From Mesobacillus subterraneus (GTDB lineage Bacteria > Bacillota > Bacilli > Bacillales > Cytobacillaceae), in assembly GCF_023715485.1 (NCBI RefSeq), contig NZ_JAMBOF010000015.1, forward strand, positions 1-64,000: a DNA stretch of 64,000 nucleotides, given 5' to 3'. Below the pieces are notes generated by a model, which was not told the DNA's origin, searched no databases, and saw only the letters and a list, made by a program, of their open reading frames with translations. This document shows positions 33,239 through 42,865 of this stretch, one piece after another. The first letter of the stretch is position 1. Each line of letters opens with the position of its first letter. A program made the position numbers and the translations under genes.

Positions 33239-34510
33239 CTATTCTACAATAATTAAACCTTTTTCGATTAAAGAATCGACGGCAAGGCAAATGGCCATCT
33301 TTACGTGCGAATAAGTCAATCCACCCTGTACGTATGCTACATACGGCGGTCGGATTGGGCCATCGGCTGTCAATTCAATGCTTGCTCCCTGGATGAAAGT
33401 ACCAGCCGCCATGATGACATCATCTTCATATCCAGGCATATAGGCTGGATATGCGGTAACGTGGGAATTTATCGGCGAAGCATATTGGATTGCCTGGCAA
33501 AAAGCGACCATTTTATCTCTATCATCAAATTGGACGGACTGTATCAGGTCGGTGCGCTGCGAATCCCATTTCGGAGAAGAATTCATACCAAGCCTGTCAA
33601 GAATTGCCGCTGTAAAAACAGCACCCTTTAACGCCTGGGCGACAATATGCGGCGCCATGAAAAAGCCCTGATACATTTCCTGCAATGAATACAAAGAAGC
33701 TCCCGCTTCGGCCCCGATGCCCGGTGATGTCATCCTATAGGAGCATGACTCGACATATTCTGTTTTACCGACGATGTAGCCACCGGTCTTGGCGATGCCG
33801 CCGCCAGGATTTTTAATCAATGACCCGGCCATCAAATCTGCTCCGACATGGCATGGCTCTAGATCTTCCACAAATTCGCCGTAACAGTTATCAACAAAAA
33901 CGACGACATCTGACTTGATTTCTTTTACGAACTTCACCATTTCACCGATTTCAGCAACTGTAAATGAAGGCCTGGTAGCATATCCCTTGGAGCGCTGAAT
34001 GCCGATCATCTTTGTTTCTGGCTTGATCGCCTTTTGGACAGCCTGCCAATCAATTTCTCCTGTTTCGGTAAGGTTCACAGTGTTGTAGGAAATGCCAAAC
34101 TCCTTCAACGAACCATTGCCCGTACCGCGGATGCCGACGATTTCTTCTAGAGTGTCATACGGTTTCCCTGTAATGTATAGAAGTTCATCCCCTGGACGGA
34201 GTATTCCGAACAAGGCGATTGAAATAGCATGTGTTCCAGAAATAATTTGGGGACGGACAAGGCCCGCTTCTCCGCCAAAAACTTCAGCATAGATTCTTTC
34301 AAGTGTTTCACGCCCGGTATCATCATATCCATATCCGGTTGTCGGAATGAAGTGCGAATCACTCACCCTGTTTTTCTGAAAGCTTTGCAATACCCTGAAC
34401 TGGTTGGAATCAATTTTTCCATCTATTTTCTTATGCACTCCGGCAATTTGCTGCTCAATCTCGCTGACAATCAGCTGCAGCTTAGGCCCGTTTTTTAACT
34501 GTGTAAACAT
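33239..34510 (-). CDS. ynbB: YnbB-like PLP enzyme (methionine gamma-lyase family)
   Basis: The 423-residue PLP-dependent enzyme of fold type I has TTGYGYDDTGRETLERIYAEVFGGE near 55-80 (split), FVDNCYGEF near 205 (PLP-interacting Asp) and a probable lysine in GSLIKNPGGGIAKTGGYIVG near 233. Older annotations call it aluminium resistance protein; the physiological substrate is unknown. It lies between hflX and glnR, the same place as in B. subtilis. Confidence 0.85.
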   Translation of the reverse strand: MFTQLKNGPKLQLIVSEIEQQIAGVHKKIDGKIDSNQFRVLQSFQKNRVSDSHFIPTTGYGYDDTGRETLERIYAEVFGGEAGLVRPQIISGTHAISIALFGILRPGDELLYITGKPYDTLEEIVGIRGTGNGSLKEFGISYNTVNLTETGEIDWQAVQKAIKPETKMIGIQRSKGYATRPSFTVAEIGEMVKFVKEIKSDVVVFVDNCYGEFVEDLEPCHVGADLMAGSLIKNPGGGIAKTGGYIVGKTEYVESCSYRMTSPGIGAEAGASLYSLQEMYQGFFMAPHIVAQALKGAVFTAAILDRLGMNSSPKWDSQRTDLIQSVQFDDRDKMVAFCQAIQYASPINSHVTAYPAYMPGYEDDVIMAAGTFIQGASIELTADGPIRPPYVAYVQGGLTYSHVKMAICLAVDSLIEKGLIIVE

Positions 34511-34664
34511 GTTGCTCTCCTATCTAATGTAAAAATCATTGATAATTCTTTCGGACAAGTTTTATATATCAATATCCCGGAATTGAAAGGCTTTATGCTC
34601 TTTTCTGATTGCATTTAAACAATGAGATAAAGAAAACACCTTTTTACTCTTGAGAGTAAAGGAT

Positions 34665-35924
34665 TTAAATTGTAAATCGCTTCAGCTGCCCGGTAATCTG
34701 ATGGTCTGTCAGAGAGAAACCCTTGCAAACATACCCCTGTTTCTCCTCATCAAAAGCAAGCTCGCGAAGAATCGTATCATTTTTCAGCTGCGCCAGCAGC
34801 TTGCCTTCATCCGAAGGGACAAGGACATGGAATGGTTCCATCATGCCGATGATTGTCTGCTCGATTTTTATAAGCAGGTTCTTCCTGTCTTCCTCGCTGA
34901 AGGCACTTATAAACGCCGTTTCATTCTTTGCATTCGGAACAAAATCCTGATGTGCGATATCCCGTTTATTATAAACGGTAATCTGGGGAATCTGGTGTAC
35001 TTCAAGATCCTCCAACAATTTATTGACGGTCTGTTCGTGGGAAAAATAATCCTGGTTCGACATATCGACTACATGAAGCAATAGGTCGGCTTCCCGAACT
35101 TCTTCAAGCGTTGAACGAAAAGCAGCAATCAATGTTGTCGGCAAGTCCTGGATGAATCCAACCGTATCCGTCAATAGTGCCGTAAAACCGCTTGGCAATA
35201 TTGCCTTGCGCGTCATTGGATCGAGTGTAGCGAACAATTGGTTTTCTTCATAGGAATCTGCTTCAGTCAAACGGTTGAACAGCGTTGACTTACCTGCATT
35301 TGTATAGCCGACAAGCGCGATTTGGAACGTCTTATTCTTTTTCCTGCGTTCCCGGTAGCGGTCGCGGTGCTGGACGATGACAGATAATTGGGTTTTAATA
35401 TCGTCAATCCGCCTGCGAATATGACGGCGGTCGGATTCCAGCTTCGTTTCCCCTGGTCCCCTGGTCCCGATGCCGGCCCCAAGACGTGACATCTCAATCC
35501 CTTTTCCGCCAAGCCGAGGCAGAAGATATTGAAGCTGCGCTAGCTCGACCTGGAGCTTCCCTTCTTTTGAGCGTGCTCTTTGGGCAAAAATATCAAGGAT
35601 CAACTGAGTACGGTCTATGACTCGCGCTTTAAGGCCAGCAGAAAGATTGCGGTTCTGGCTCGGGGATAATTCATCGTTAAAAATAATTAAATCCGGCTCG
35701 AGCTCTTCTTCAAGCGCCTGCAGCTCTTCAACCTTGCCTTTTCCTATGTATGTAGCAGGATGAACTTTCTGCCTTTTCTGAGCTAATTGTACAAGGACCT
35801 TGCCTTGTGCAGTTTTTGTCAGCGACTCAAGTTCTTCCATCGAATAAAGAAAACGGAGATCATCTTCTTCAGAAGTTTGACAGCCTACAAGGATTACTTT
35901 TTCAAGCACATTTTCTTGTTCCAA
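34665..35924 (-). CDS. hflX: Ribosome-associated GTPase HflX
   Basis: HflX splits stalled or hibernating ribosomes. The 419-residue protein has the N-terminal HflX domain ([12 protein letters not shown] near 57; [16 protein letters not shown] near 127), a Gly-rich loop [15 protein letters not shown] and a GTPase domain with G1 GYTNAGKST near 205, G3 DTVGF near 250 and G4 NKRD near 316. It is in the conserved spoVK-hflX-ynbB-glnRA order, although other genes are inserted between spoVK and hflX here. Confidence 0.92.
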   Translation of the reverse strand: MEQENVLEKVILVGCQTSEEDDLRFLYSMEELESLTKTAQGKVLVQLAQKRQKVHPATYIGKGKVEELQALEEELEPDLIIFNDELSPSQNRNLSAGLKARVIDRTQLILDIFAQRARSKEGKLQVELAQLQYLLPRLGGKGIEMSRLGAGIGTRGPGETKLESDRRHIRRRIDDIKTQLSVIVQHRDRYRERRKKNKTFQIALVGYTNAGKSTLFNRLTEADSYEENQLFATLDPMTRKAILPSGFTALLTDTVGFIQDLPTTLIAAFRSTLEEVREADLLLHVVDMSNQDYFSHEQTVNKLLEDLEVHQIPQITVYNKRDIAHQDFVPNAKNETAFISAFSEEDRKNLLIKIEQTIIGMMEPFHVLVPSDEGKLLAQLKNDTILRELAFDEEKQGYVCKGFSLTDHQITGQLKRFTI

Positions 35925-36107
35925 ATAATACCCTTCTTTCCTTATATATACCTACACACATCATACCAAATATCAAAGGCAAACAAAAATTTTACAGGTT
36001 AGAACTAAATAGGTTGTAAATTGAAAAAAACGTGTTAAAATCAATATGTTTGTATTTTCCTATTTTAGTATTCAAGGACCATCTTAACAAGAGGAGAAAA
36101 ACGTAAA

Positions 36108-36713
36108 ATGACATGGGATGTACTCAGCATGATTGGAACAGTAGCATTCGCAATTAGCGGTGCGATCATTGCAATGGAAGAAGAATATGATATCTTCGGA
36201 GTTTATATATTAGGAATCGTGACAGCGTTCGGGGGCGGAGCGATCCGGAATTTGCTGATTGGAGTGCCAGTTTCGGCACTATGGGACCAGGGTCTCTTTT
36301 TCAATCTGGCATTGCTGTCGATCACAATTGTGTTTTTGTTTCCAAGCAATCTTTTAAAACACTGGCAGCGCTGGGGCAATTTCTTTGACGCGATCGGCTT
36401 AGCCGCCTTCGCGATACAAGGCGCAATTTACGCTTCGAATATGGGTCACCCGCTGAGCGCGGTCATCGTCGCAGCTGTATTGACTGGAAGCGGCGGCGGA
36501 ATCATCCGAGACCTGCTTGCCGGCCGCAAACCACTTGTATTGAAAGCGGAAATCTACGCCGTATGGGCCGTATTCGCGGGTCTTGCCATCGGGCTTGGAA
36601 TGGCAAACAAAGCAGTTGAGCTTTATAGTTTATTTGCAATAATCACTGCTCTTCGTGTCTTGTCATACACTTACAAATGGCATCTCCCAGTCAGAAAGCT
36701 TGGAGTAAACTAG
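36108..36713 (+). CDS. TRIC-type cation channel protein (YadS-like)
   Basis: This seven-helix membrane protein of 201 residues has two UPF0126/TRIC repeats, each with a Gly-rich kinked helix: FGGGAIRNLLIGV (near 42-54) and GSGGGIIRDLLAGR (near 126-139). Prokaryotic TRIC homologues are trimeric monovalent cation channels; the physiological role in bacteria is unclear. It is one of few plus-strand genes and begins after a GAGGAG site. It breaks the collinear order between hflX and spoVK and is followed by a strong terminator. Confidence 0.85.
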   Translation: MTWDVLSMIGTVAFAISGAIIAMEEEYDIFGVYILGIVTAFGGGAIRNLLIGVPVSALWDQGLFFNLALLSITIVFLFPSNLLKHWQRWGNFFDAIGLAAFAIQGAIYASNMGHPLSAVIVAAVLTGSGGGIIRDLLAGRKPLVLKAEIYAVWAVFAGLAIGLGMANKAVELYSLFAIITALRVLSYTYKWHLPVRKLGVN

Positions 36714-36760
36714 GAGCTTTCCCATTGACCACCCTCAGCTAAAAGCAAATAATACAAAAA

Positions 36761-36797
36761 AGCAGAGTGAATTCATTCATGAATTCACTCTGCTTTT
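36761..36797. terminator. Terminator of TRIC gene
   Basis: A perfect 15-bp arm (AGCAGAGTGAATTCA and its complement) with a short loop is followed by six T at 36794-36799. A-run at the left end allows action on the minus strand too. Confidence 0.8.
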
Positions 36798-36909
36798 TCT
36801 GTATTATGAAGAACTAATCTTAAAACTACTCAGAAGTAATGCTCTTCAATTTCATTAATGCGATTCGCCTTACCACTCGAGCTTGCCTGAGCGCTTATAT
36901 TTACATAAG

Positions 36910-36929
36910 GACAGGCATTATAGCCTGTC
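36910..36929 (-). terminator. Terminator of V4R-STAS gene
   Basis: A short GACAGGC / GCCTGTC hairpin lies directly after the stop codon; the minus-strand 3-prime flank is CTTATG, so the U-run is weak. Confidence 0.45.
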
Positions 36930-36934
36930 TTCTA

Positions 36935-37954
36935 TTAGATAATCTTCCTTCCCATCTGGCCAATTGCGTAATGGATTCCATGCTGAAGGGTTTGGAAGCA
37001 ATCGAATTTTGATAAGTTAATGTTTGATTGTGTTATTTCAATTCCCAGTGATGAAGAAATGCCAACAAGAATCGTTTTCGTGCCAATCAATCTTGCAGCA
37101 GAACCTATCTTCTCAATTAAGCTGACAGCATGCGGGCCAATTTCCTGTTCCATTCCCGTTAAATCAAGTACCAGGTAGCTTGCTTTGTATGACGGAAGTC
37201 TATCGAGAGTATTTACAAGTAACTGGTCTGCGCGGTCTTCTTCATATTTCCCAATAAGCGGGACAACGACGATTCCCTCTAAAACTGGGATAATCGGTGA
37301 GGAAAGTTTATTTACCAATTCTTTTAACTCTGCAGTTTTCTCATCCACAAGATTCTCGAGGTGCCTGATATGTTCAGATTCTTTTTTGCGCGCCAGCTGA
37401 TGGATATTATCCGAAATTGTTACATCAGCAGGAAAATATTCAATCACACTGTGATCATGGCCTTCCAATTGGTGCTGAGTAATTTTATACCAGATGTTTG
37501 TGCCAAAAAGACCGGAGAAAACTCCAGCGTAATGCGCCGGAAGGAAGCTCCCACCCTTGGTTTTCCCTTGCGCCACGTTTACTTTATGTTCCCAGCTGTC
37601 CTTCATAAAAGCCGTGAATGTCATCGATTCAAAGTCCAGATCTTTAATAATCGTCATACCCCAGCCCGCTGAAGCATATGTATTCGTAATCATTTCCGCC
37701 GCTTCTGCGACACTGACTTCCTTCATTTTCTCAAAATACTGGCCCACGACCAGCCCCTGGCGGAAACCTGTAGATTCAAACACTAAGTTTGATGCCTCTT
37801 CACCGGAAATCTCCTCAATTGTGTCAAAGAATGTCTTCATTGCCGATGATATCCAGAACAGGACAGCATCCTGGCCTTCAAATGAGAATTTACCCGTTTT
37901 CAAATCCCAGCTGAAATTTATACCTTCTACATCATAGTTATAATTAGACCCCAT
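36935..37954 (-). CDS. V4R-like sensor with C-terminal STAS domain
   Basis: The 339-residue cytosolic protein combines three parts. The N-terminal half (about 15-185) has the pattern of V4R/4-vinyl-reductase ligand-binding domains (ESTGFRQGLVVGQYF; AHYAGVFSGLFGTNIWYKITQ). A helix (about 188-220, RKKESEHIRHLENLVDEKT) follows. The C-terminal STAS domain has SSPIIPVLEGIVVVPLIG at about 222-239 and SYLVLDLTGMEQ at about 260-271. This layout matches RsbR-type stressosome co-antagonists, with a different sensor head. The conserved phosphorylatable Thr/Ser positions of RsbR are not certain: LDLTG offers one. I infer a stress-signalling role and do not know the ligand. Confidence 0.7.
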   Translation of the reverse strand: MGSNYNYDVEGINFSWDLKTGKFSFEGQDAVLFWISSAMKTFFDTIEEISGEEASNLVFESTGFRQGLVVGQYFEKMKEVSVAEAAEMITNTYASAGWGMTIIKDLDFESMTFTAFMKDSWEHKVNVAQGKTKGGSFLPAHYAGVFSGLFGTNIWYKITQHQLEGHDHSVIEYFPADVTISDNIHQLARKKESEHIRHLENLVDEKTAELKELVNKLSSPIIPVLEGIVVVPLIGKYEEDRADQLLVNTLDRLPSYKASYLVLDLTGMEQEIGPHAVSLIEKIGSAARLIGTKTILVGISSSLGIEITQSNINLSKFDCFQTLQHGIHYAIGQMGRKII

Positions 37955-38114
37955 ATATTTACCCCTTATCTATATATATTATTTAGAAGTACTTCGATAT
38001 TTTCCCCCGGTAACTATAAAAAGTAGTCGAACCTCATTCTTTTTACCCAAAAAGATGCAGTCTAAACCTTTTTAGTGTAAAAAAAAGATGATCCTGATTA
38101 AATTTATCTCTCAA

Positions 38115-38148
38115 TAAAAAAGGGATTCCAGCTCAAGGCTGAAATCCC
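38115..38148 (-). terminator. Terminator of glutaredoxin gene
   Basis: An AAAGGGATT(C)CAGC / GCTG(A)AATCCCTTT hairpin is followed on the minus strand by a T-run. It ends 8 bp past the stop codon. Confidence 0.8.
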
Positions 38149-38155
38149 TTTGGTC

Positions 38156-38386
38156 TTACTTCAAGAATGACATGATTGAATTAGGGTCGAAGCCTAATAC
38201 CCAATTGCCATTTACATTTGATTGAGGCACACCCATTTGACCTGTAGCATCTACAAGCTTTTGTGCTTCAAATGGATTTTGCTGTACATTAACTTCCTTG
38301 TAAGTGATGCCTTTGTCGTCCAGGAAGTTCTTCAGCATTGTGCAATAAGGACATGTATTTGTAGTGTAAACTGTGATATCGTTCAT
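38156..38386 (-). CDS. Glutaredoxin family protein
   Basis: This 76-residue thioredoxin-fold protein has the active site CPYC at 12-15 (YTTNTCPYCTMLKNFL) and the cis-Pro motif GVPQSNV near 52-58, typical of NrdH/mycoredoxin-like glutaredoxins in Bacillaceae. It would reduce mixed disulfides with bacillithiol or another thiol. It is a single gene with an AGGAGG site, preceded by a palindrome like the operators of CsoR-family repressors, suggesting control by copper or reactive sulfur. Confidence 0.88.
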   Translation of the reverse strand: MNDITVYTTNTCPYCTMLKNFLDDKGITYKEVNVQQNPFEAQKLVDATGQMGVPQSNVNGNWVLGFDPNSIMSFLK

Positions 38387-38412
38387 TGTAAATTCCTCCT
38401 ATAAACTGTTTT

Positions 38413-38432
38413 ATATACCCATAAGGGTATAT
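38413..38432 (-). promoter_or_regulatory. CsoR/CstR-like operator
   Basis: Perfect 8-bp arms ATATACCC and GGGTATAT flank a 4-bp spacer, 27 bp upstream of the glutaredoxin start codon. TACCC-N4-GGGTA resembles operators of the CsoR/CstR/FrmR family. No such regulator is encoded nearby. Confidence 0.5.
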
Positions 38433-38485
38433 TAACAAAGACAATAAATAATGTCAACATTAGCTGCTGACATTATTTACTCCAT

Positions 38486-39442
38486 TTAATCATCTGAAAA
38501 AACTAGATCATTGCTTCGAATTGTCATCAGTTCGTGCCTGTCAAATTGGTTCTGCATCAACAGTCGCATTGCCTGGGCTCTGATTGATTTCTCAATCACA
38601 TTGCGGACATAACGGCCATTCGAAAAAGCAGCGGGACCGAGCGACGATTTGACCAAAATCAAATGCTCACGCAGTTTTCGTTCTGCCTCGTGGCTGAGAC
38701 TGTACTCTCTCTCCTTGAGCATTCTCTGGCTGATTTCCATAAGCTGTTCAATTGAATAGTCCGGAAAGTCAATTACGAGTGGAAACCTTGAATGAAGCCC
38801 TGGGTTCAATGTTAAAAAGTAATCCATTTCACGTGAATACCCGGCAAGGATTAAGATGAATTCGTGCTGCTTATCCTCCATATGCTTTACAAGCGTATCA
38901 ATGGCTTCCTTGCCAAAATCCTTTTCTCCTCCGCGTCCGAGGGAATAAGCCTCATCTATGAACAAGATGCCCCCTAGCGCTTTTTTTATAAGATCTCGCG
39001 TCTTTTGCGCAGTATGCCCAATATATTCTCCAACCAGGTCAGCTCTTTCCGCCTCAATCAGATGCCCCTTGGAGAGAACATTCATCTTCAAGAAGAGCTT
39101 GCCGATAATTCGGGCCACCGTCGTCTTCCCAGTGCCCGGATTTCCCTTGAACATCATATGGAGGGCCTGTTTCCCTGCTTTCAGCCCCATTTCTTCCCGC
39201 TTTTTGTTGACATAAATCCATGCATATATTTCTTTGATCATACGTTTCATTTCTTCCATGCCAACAAGCGTCCCGAGCTCTTCCTCAATTTCCTTCAAGG
39301 CTGCGTGCTCTTGCGGGATCGACTTTGGGACCAGCTGCACATCAGGCAATTCCTTTGTCAGCGATTTTCGTTTTTCCGCATTCAAGACAATGCTGATTTG
39401 ACCGTTGTTTTTCTTTCGAAGCGGTTGGTCCAAAGATTTCAC
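38486..39442 (-). CDS. spoVK: Stage V sporulation protein K, AAA ATPase
   Basis: This AAA+ ATPase of the CbbX/SpoVK family is needed for spore maturation. The 318-residue protein has Walker A FKGNPGTGKTT near 98, Walker B GILFIDEAYSL near 157, and the SRFPLVIDFPDYS sensor region near 218. A 45-residue N-terminal extension is poorly conserved. In B. subtilis it is followed by hflX; here a glutaredoxin, a V4R-STAS gene and a TRIC gene intervene. Confidence 0.92.
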   Translation of the reverse strand: MKSLDQPLRKKNNGQISIVLNAEKRKSLTKELPDVQLVPKSIPQEHAALKEIEEELGTLVGMEEMKRMIKEIYAWIYVNKKREEMGLKAGKQALHMMFKGNPGTGKTTVARIIGKLFLKMNVLSKGHLIEAERADLVGEYIGHTAQKTRDLIKKALGGILFIDEAYSLGRGGEKDFGKEAIDTLVKHMEDKQHEFILILAGYSREMDYFLTLNPGLHSRFPLVIDFPDYSIEQLMEISQRMLKEREYSLSHEAERKLREHLILVKSSLGPAAFSNGRYVRNVIEKSIRAQAMRLLMQNQFDRHELMTIRSNDLVFSDD

Positions 39443-39845
39443 CTCTCATTCTGGAAACAATATACTAACCTCAGCTGTATCTTAGGTAACTGCCTATTCT
39501 AGGCATATGCCATCATTCCGGCATAGTTTCATATTGTTTGTGGAGTATATTCGGGAATCGAATCAATTCATCCTGAGGCCTCTTTTGACAAACTCCTCCA
39601 GCAATTTTCTCTCCCTGTCAGAATCTGCGGTTTCCCAAGAAATAAACTCCTATATTTATATGTATTCCGGGAGGCGGTAATTCATTTTAAAATAAATCTC
39701 AAATGCTAAGGATTTTACATTTTTATTCATTAGGATCTGATAAAACAGGTATATCTTTTTCATTGAAGATGCTGATTCGTTCTTTATCTGCCCCATTTCA
39801 TTAAGCGTTTTATATTTCTGGGCTTAATACCATTCCATATAAGAA
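39443..39845. other. Intergenic spacer upstream of spoVK
   Basis: This is AT-rich DNA holding the spoVK promoter region. I could not place a sporulation promoter with confidence. No open frame or RNA structure is supported. Confidence 0.4.
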
Positions 39846-39963
39846 AAGCGCAAGCGCCTTGGTCAGCCCCGACAAGCGCTGGAGGGCCGACCGGTGAAGT
39901 CGTTCTTTGACTTCATTGGGCGGACCGAAGCGACTCGAGGGGCTAGGCGCTGGAGCTGGACAA
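39846..39963. repeat. Intergenic hairpin repeat, GCGCAAGCGCC type
   Basis: A GC-rich 118-bp block starts GCGCAAGCGCCTTGGTCAGC and ends GGGGCTAGGCGCTGGAGC. Its ends are self-complementary (AGCCCC with GGGGCT, GCGCC with GGCGC) and it encodes no frame. From memory this type of element is dispersed in many Bacillus genomes. Only one clear copy is in the window. Confidence 0.6.
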
Positions 39964-40001
39964 TTCTCGAAGTAAATTTTATACTTTCTTATTTTACAAA
40001 G

Positions 40002-40022
40002 AAAAAACCCGCCATTGGCGGG
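40002..40022 (-). terminator. hfq terminator
   Basis: A CCCGCC / GGCGGG hairpin (40008-40013, 40017-40022) is followed by six U on the minus strand, 20 bp after hfq. Confidence 0.75.
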
Positions 40023-40042
40023 TCTCTTGCTCGTTATTTTAG

Positions 40043-40273
40043 TTAAGCCTGGCCTTCATAATCGATCTGAACATTCTTTTGCGGTGCGAAGGTTGAAATG
40101 GCATGTTTATAGACAAGCTGTTGCTTTCCATCAGATTCAAAAAGAACGGTAAAATTATCGAAGCCTTTAATTTGGCCTCTCAATTGAAATCCGTTCAATA
40201 AAAAAACGGTCACGTTAATATTGTCCTTACGGCACTGGTTTAAATATTGGTCCTGAATGTTCACTTGTTTCAT
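40043..40273 (-). CDS. hfq: RNA chaperone Hfq
   Basis: This Sm-like hexameric RNA-binding protein has 76 residues. Sm1 ([25 protein letters not shown], near 21-45, split) and Sm2 (YKHAISTF near 55-62) motifs are intact, and the C-terminal tail is short, as in other Bacillus. It lies 29 bp after miaA, the conserved arrangement. Confidence 0.95.
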   Translation of the reverse strand: MKQVNIQDQYLNQCRKDNINVTVFLLNGFQLRGQIKGFDNFTVLFESDGKQQLVYKHAISTFAPQKNVQIDYEGQA

Positions 40274-40302
40274 GGGCGGATCCTCCTCTTTTATCTCTAT
40301 TA

Positions 40303-41256
40303 TTATGTATTCGCTTTTATCTCGAGCTTTCCTTCAATGAAGTTGGAAATTTCGGCGAATTTTTTTTCAGCATCATTTGACACTGACATATCAAACCATT
40401 CCACATTCATCTTGTTTCGAAACCAGGTTAGCTGCCTTTTTGCATAGCGGCGTGAATTTTGTTTTAAATTCTCGATCGCTTCCTTAAGAGAAATTTTGCC
40501 ATCGAAGTAATCGTAAAGTTCCTTATAGCCGATTGCCTGAATTGATTGGCACTCTCTTAATCCTTCATTATAGAAGAATTTCACTTCATCCAGCAATCCT
40601 TCCTCTATCATTAGATCGACTCGAAGGTTTATGCGGTTATAAAGCATTTCCCTATCCATCGTCAATCCGATGATTGCTGTATCGTACAATAGCTCGGGAG
40701 ATTGGTTCTCTTGCAGCTCCGACGCTGTTTTTCCAGTGCAATGGACGATTTCAAGTGCCCTGATCACACGGCGCACATTGTTCGGATGGATTCTCGAAGC
40801 ACTCTCAGGATCTGCATCCAACAACCTTTCATGCAACAATTCCGGACCATGTTCTTCTGCTTCTCTTTCCAAACGGCTTCGGAAATCGGGGTCTGAAGGT
40901 GCCTCTGTAAAATGATAATCATACATAACAGACTGGATGTACAATCCTGTACCCCCGACAATCATGGGAATTTTCCCCTTAGAGCTGATTTCGGCGATTT
41001 TTTTGCGGACGAGGTCCTGGAATTCTGCAGTTGAAAAAGTTTCATCTGGCTCTTTAATATCAATTAAATGATGCGGAATACCTTCCATTTCTTCAGCAGT
41101 GATTTTCGCAGTCCCGATATCCATGCCTCTATAAATTTGCATGGAATCACCGCTGATGATTTCACCATTGAATCTCTTAGCCAATTCGATGCTAAGCTTG
41201 GTCTTACCGACAGCTGTCGGTCCAATTAACACAATCAATTTCTGTTTTTCTTTCAA
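40303..41256 (-). CDS. miaA: tRNA dimethylallyltransferase
   Basis: MiaA adds a dimethylallyl group to A37 of tRNAs reading UNN codons. The 317-residue protein has the P-loop [11 protein letters not shown] (near 11-21), [16 protein letters not shown] (near 36-51), [10 protein letters not shown] (near 100) and the [13 protein letters not shown] tRNA-binding segment (near 280). MiaB, which acts on its product, is encoded at 59896-61440. Confidence 0.95.
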   Translation of the reverse strand: MKEKQKLIVLIGPTAVGKTKLSIELAKRFNGEIISGDSMQIYRGMDIGTAKITAEEMEGIPHHLIDIKEPDETFSTAEFQDLVRKKIAEISSKGKIPMIVGGTGLYIQSVMYDYHFTEAPSDPDFRSRLEREAEEHGPELLHERLLDADPESASRIHPNNVRRVIRALEIVHCTGKTASELQENQSPELLYDTAIIGLTMDREMLYNRINLRVDLMIEEGLLDEVKFFYNEGLRECQSIQAIGYKELYDYFDGKISLKEAIENLKQNSRRYAKRQLTWFRNKMNVEWFDMSVSNDAEKKFAEISNFIEGKLEIKANT

Positions 41257-41532
41257 AAAATTTCACACTGCCTTTTCAATTTACATGTTGACTTAGTTGC
41301 CCAGCCATATAATTTTATCTTACCATTAAATAGAAAGCAGTTGAACATCTATGCATTATACCCTTTTCTTTCAGGCAGTATTCATAGTTTCAGCTTTCCT
41401 GAAAAAATTTTCCTCTACTTTTACAATTAGATAACGATTCCGTAACAAAACCCCTTTCACCCCCAAATTCATGGTAGTTTAATAGAAGTCTATGATGGAT
41501 TTACTAATTTATATAGAACTGGGTGAAAACGA

Positions 41533-42540
41533 ATGTTATCAACTACAGAAATTGGCATCGATTTAGGAACTGCAAACACACTAGTATATAGTAAAAATAA
41601 AGGAATCGCTTTGAATGAACCTTCCGTCGTGGCGATTGATACTGAAACAAAGAATGTCCTTGCAGTAGGCAAGGAAGCGAAGGAAATGATCGGGAAGACT
41701 CCAGGCAAGATTGTCGCCATCCGCCCATTGAAGGATGGAGTTATCGCTGACTTCGACGTCACTACAGAAATGCTTAAGCACATCATGAAAAAAGCTGCGA
41801 AAAAGGGTGGTTTTTCACTCCGCAAACCGGATGTTGTTGTCTGCACCCCTTCCGGTTCCACAAGTGTTGAACGTCGCGCAATCCAGGACGCAGTCAGGAA
41901 TGCTGGTGCAAAAAAGGTTCACCTTATTGAAGAACCTGTAGCAGCTGCAATCGGGGCTGGCCTTCCTGTAGATGAGCCAGTAGCGAACGTTGTTGTAGAT
42001 ATCGGCGGCGGAACAACTGAAGTTGCGATTATTTCATATGGCGGCGTCGTAGCATGCCATTCGATTCGAATTGCCGGGGACAGATTGGACGAGGATATCA
42101 TTCAATACGTCCGCAAAGAGTACAATGTGTTAATCGGTGAAAGAACGGCTGAAAAAATTAAGATGGAAATCGGCTATGCTCTTGTTGACCATGAAATGAT
42201 GGAAATGGATATTCGTGGCCGTGACCTTGTAACAGGCCTTCCAAAGACTGTTACCCTTAATTCTTATGAAATCAGGGACGCAATCAAGGAATCCCTCCTT
42301 CATATCATGGAAGCAATCCGCGCAACGCTTGAAGACTGCCCTGCAGAATTGAGCGGTGATATTGTAGATCGCGGTGTGATCCTTTCAGGAGGCGGTGCAT
42401 TGCTTAACGGAATCCAAGACTGGCTGGGCGGTGAAATGGTCGTTCCTGTCCATATCGCGCCAAATCCGTTAGAATCTGTAGCAATCGGTACTGGTAAAGC
42501 ATTGCAGTACATCCATAAGCTGCAGCCAGCTGTGAGATAA
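41533..42540 (+). CDS. mreBH: MreB-family cell shape protein (MreBH-like)
   Basis: This actin-like protein directs lateral wall synthesis beneath the membrane. The 335-residue protein has phosphate loop 1 [13 protein letters not shown] (near 7-19), loop 2 [14 protein letters not shown] (near 155-168) and the adenosine motif [11 protein letters not shown] (near 283). The sequence is closer to the MreBH/Mbl class than to MreB. It is on the plus strand, opposite to the flanking miaA and mutL regions, and is followed by an excellent terminator. I could not find a convincing sigma-I promoter. Confidence 0.88.
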   Translation: MLSTTEIGIDLGTANTLVYSKNKGIALNEPSVVAIDTETKNVLAVGKEAKEMIGKTPGKIVAIRPLKDGVIADFDVTTEMLKHIMKKAAKKGGFSLRKPDVVVCTPSGSTSVERRAIQDAVRNAGAKKVHLIEEPVAAAIGAGLPVDEPVANVVVDIGGGTTEVAIISYGGVVACHSIRIAGDRLDEDIIQYVRKEYNVLIGERTAEKIKMEIGYALVDHEMMEMDIRGRDLVTGLPKTVTLNSYEIRDAIKESLLHIMEAIRATLEDCPAELSGDIVDRGVILSGGGALLNGIQDWLGGEMVVPVHIAPNPLESVAIGTGKALQYIHKLQPAVR

Positions 42541-42553
42541 TCTTTTAAATGTA

Positions 42554-42605
42554 AGAGAGGGTGTCCCAAAAGTTATAAACTTTTGGGACACCCTCTCTAT
42601 TTTTA
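42554..42605 (+). terminator. Terminator of mreBH
   Basis: An approximately 21-bp near-perfect stem (from AGAGAGGGTGTCCCAAAAGT) with a short loop is followed by TATTTTT. It starts 13 bp after the stop codon. Confidence 0.9.
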
Positions 42606-42616
42606 GTAAGGCTTGT

Positions 42617-42856
42617 GAAAATGGTCCGCTGATTTCCATTCCAGGCGCTTCACTCTCCGCGGGGCCAGCGCTGAGCCTCCTCGCCGACGCTGGAGTCTGC
42701 GGGGTTAAATGCTACTTCACGTGGACCATTTCAACTTAGGTCTCACCTGTCCGGCTGATCCCGCAGGACATTGATTGACTTCCTCGAGCCTGCCCACGCA
42801 CGATGGAAATGCGTTAGCATTTTCTGAGGAGTCTTCGCGCCTGAATGGATACAGGG
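42617..42856. mobile_element. MITE-like repeat, copy 2 (diverged)
   Basis: This copy shares CATTCCAGGCGCTTC, TCCGCGGGGCCAGCGCTGAG, TCCCGCAGGACATTGATTG and CCTGCCCACGCACGATGG with copies 1, 3 and 4. An internal insert ends with GGACCATTTC, which pairs with GAAAATGGTCC at its left edge, so it can form an extra stem. Its terminal repeats have decayed. Confidence 0.7.
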
Positions 42857-42865
42857 TCCTGAAAG

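Noticed and set aside
41440-41532. Sigma-I promoter for mreBH (ACCCCC at about 41457)
   Set aside because: A -35-like ACCCCC is present but no matching -10 CGAA at the right distance; a weak sigma-A alternative TTCATG-N17-TATGAT exists, so neither is claimed.
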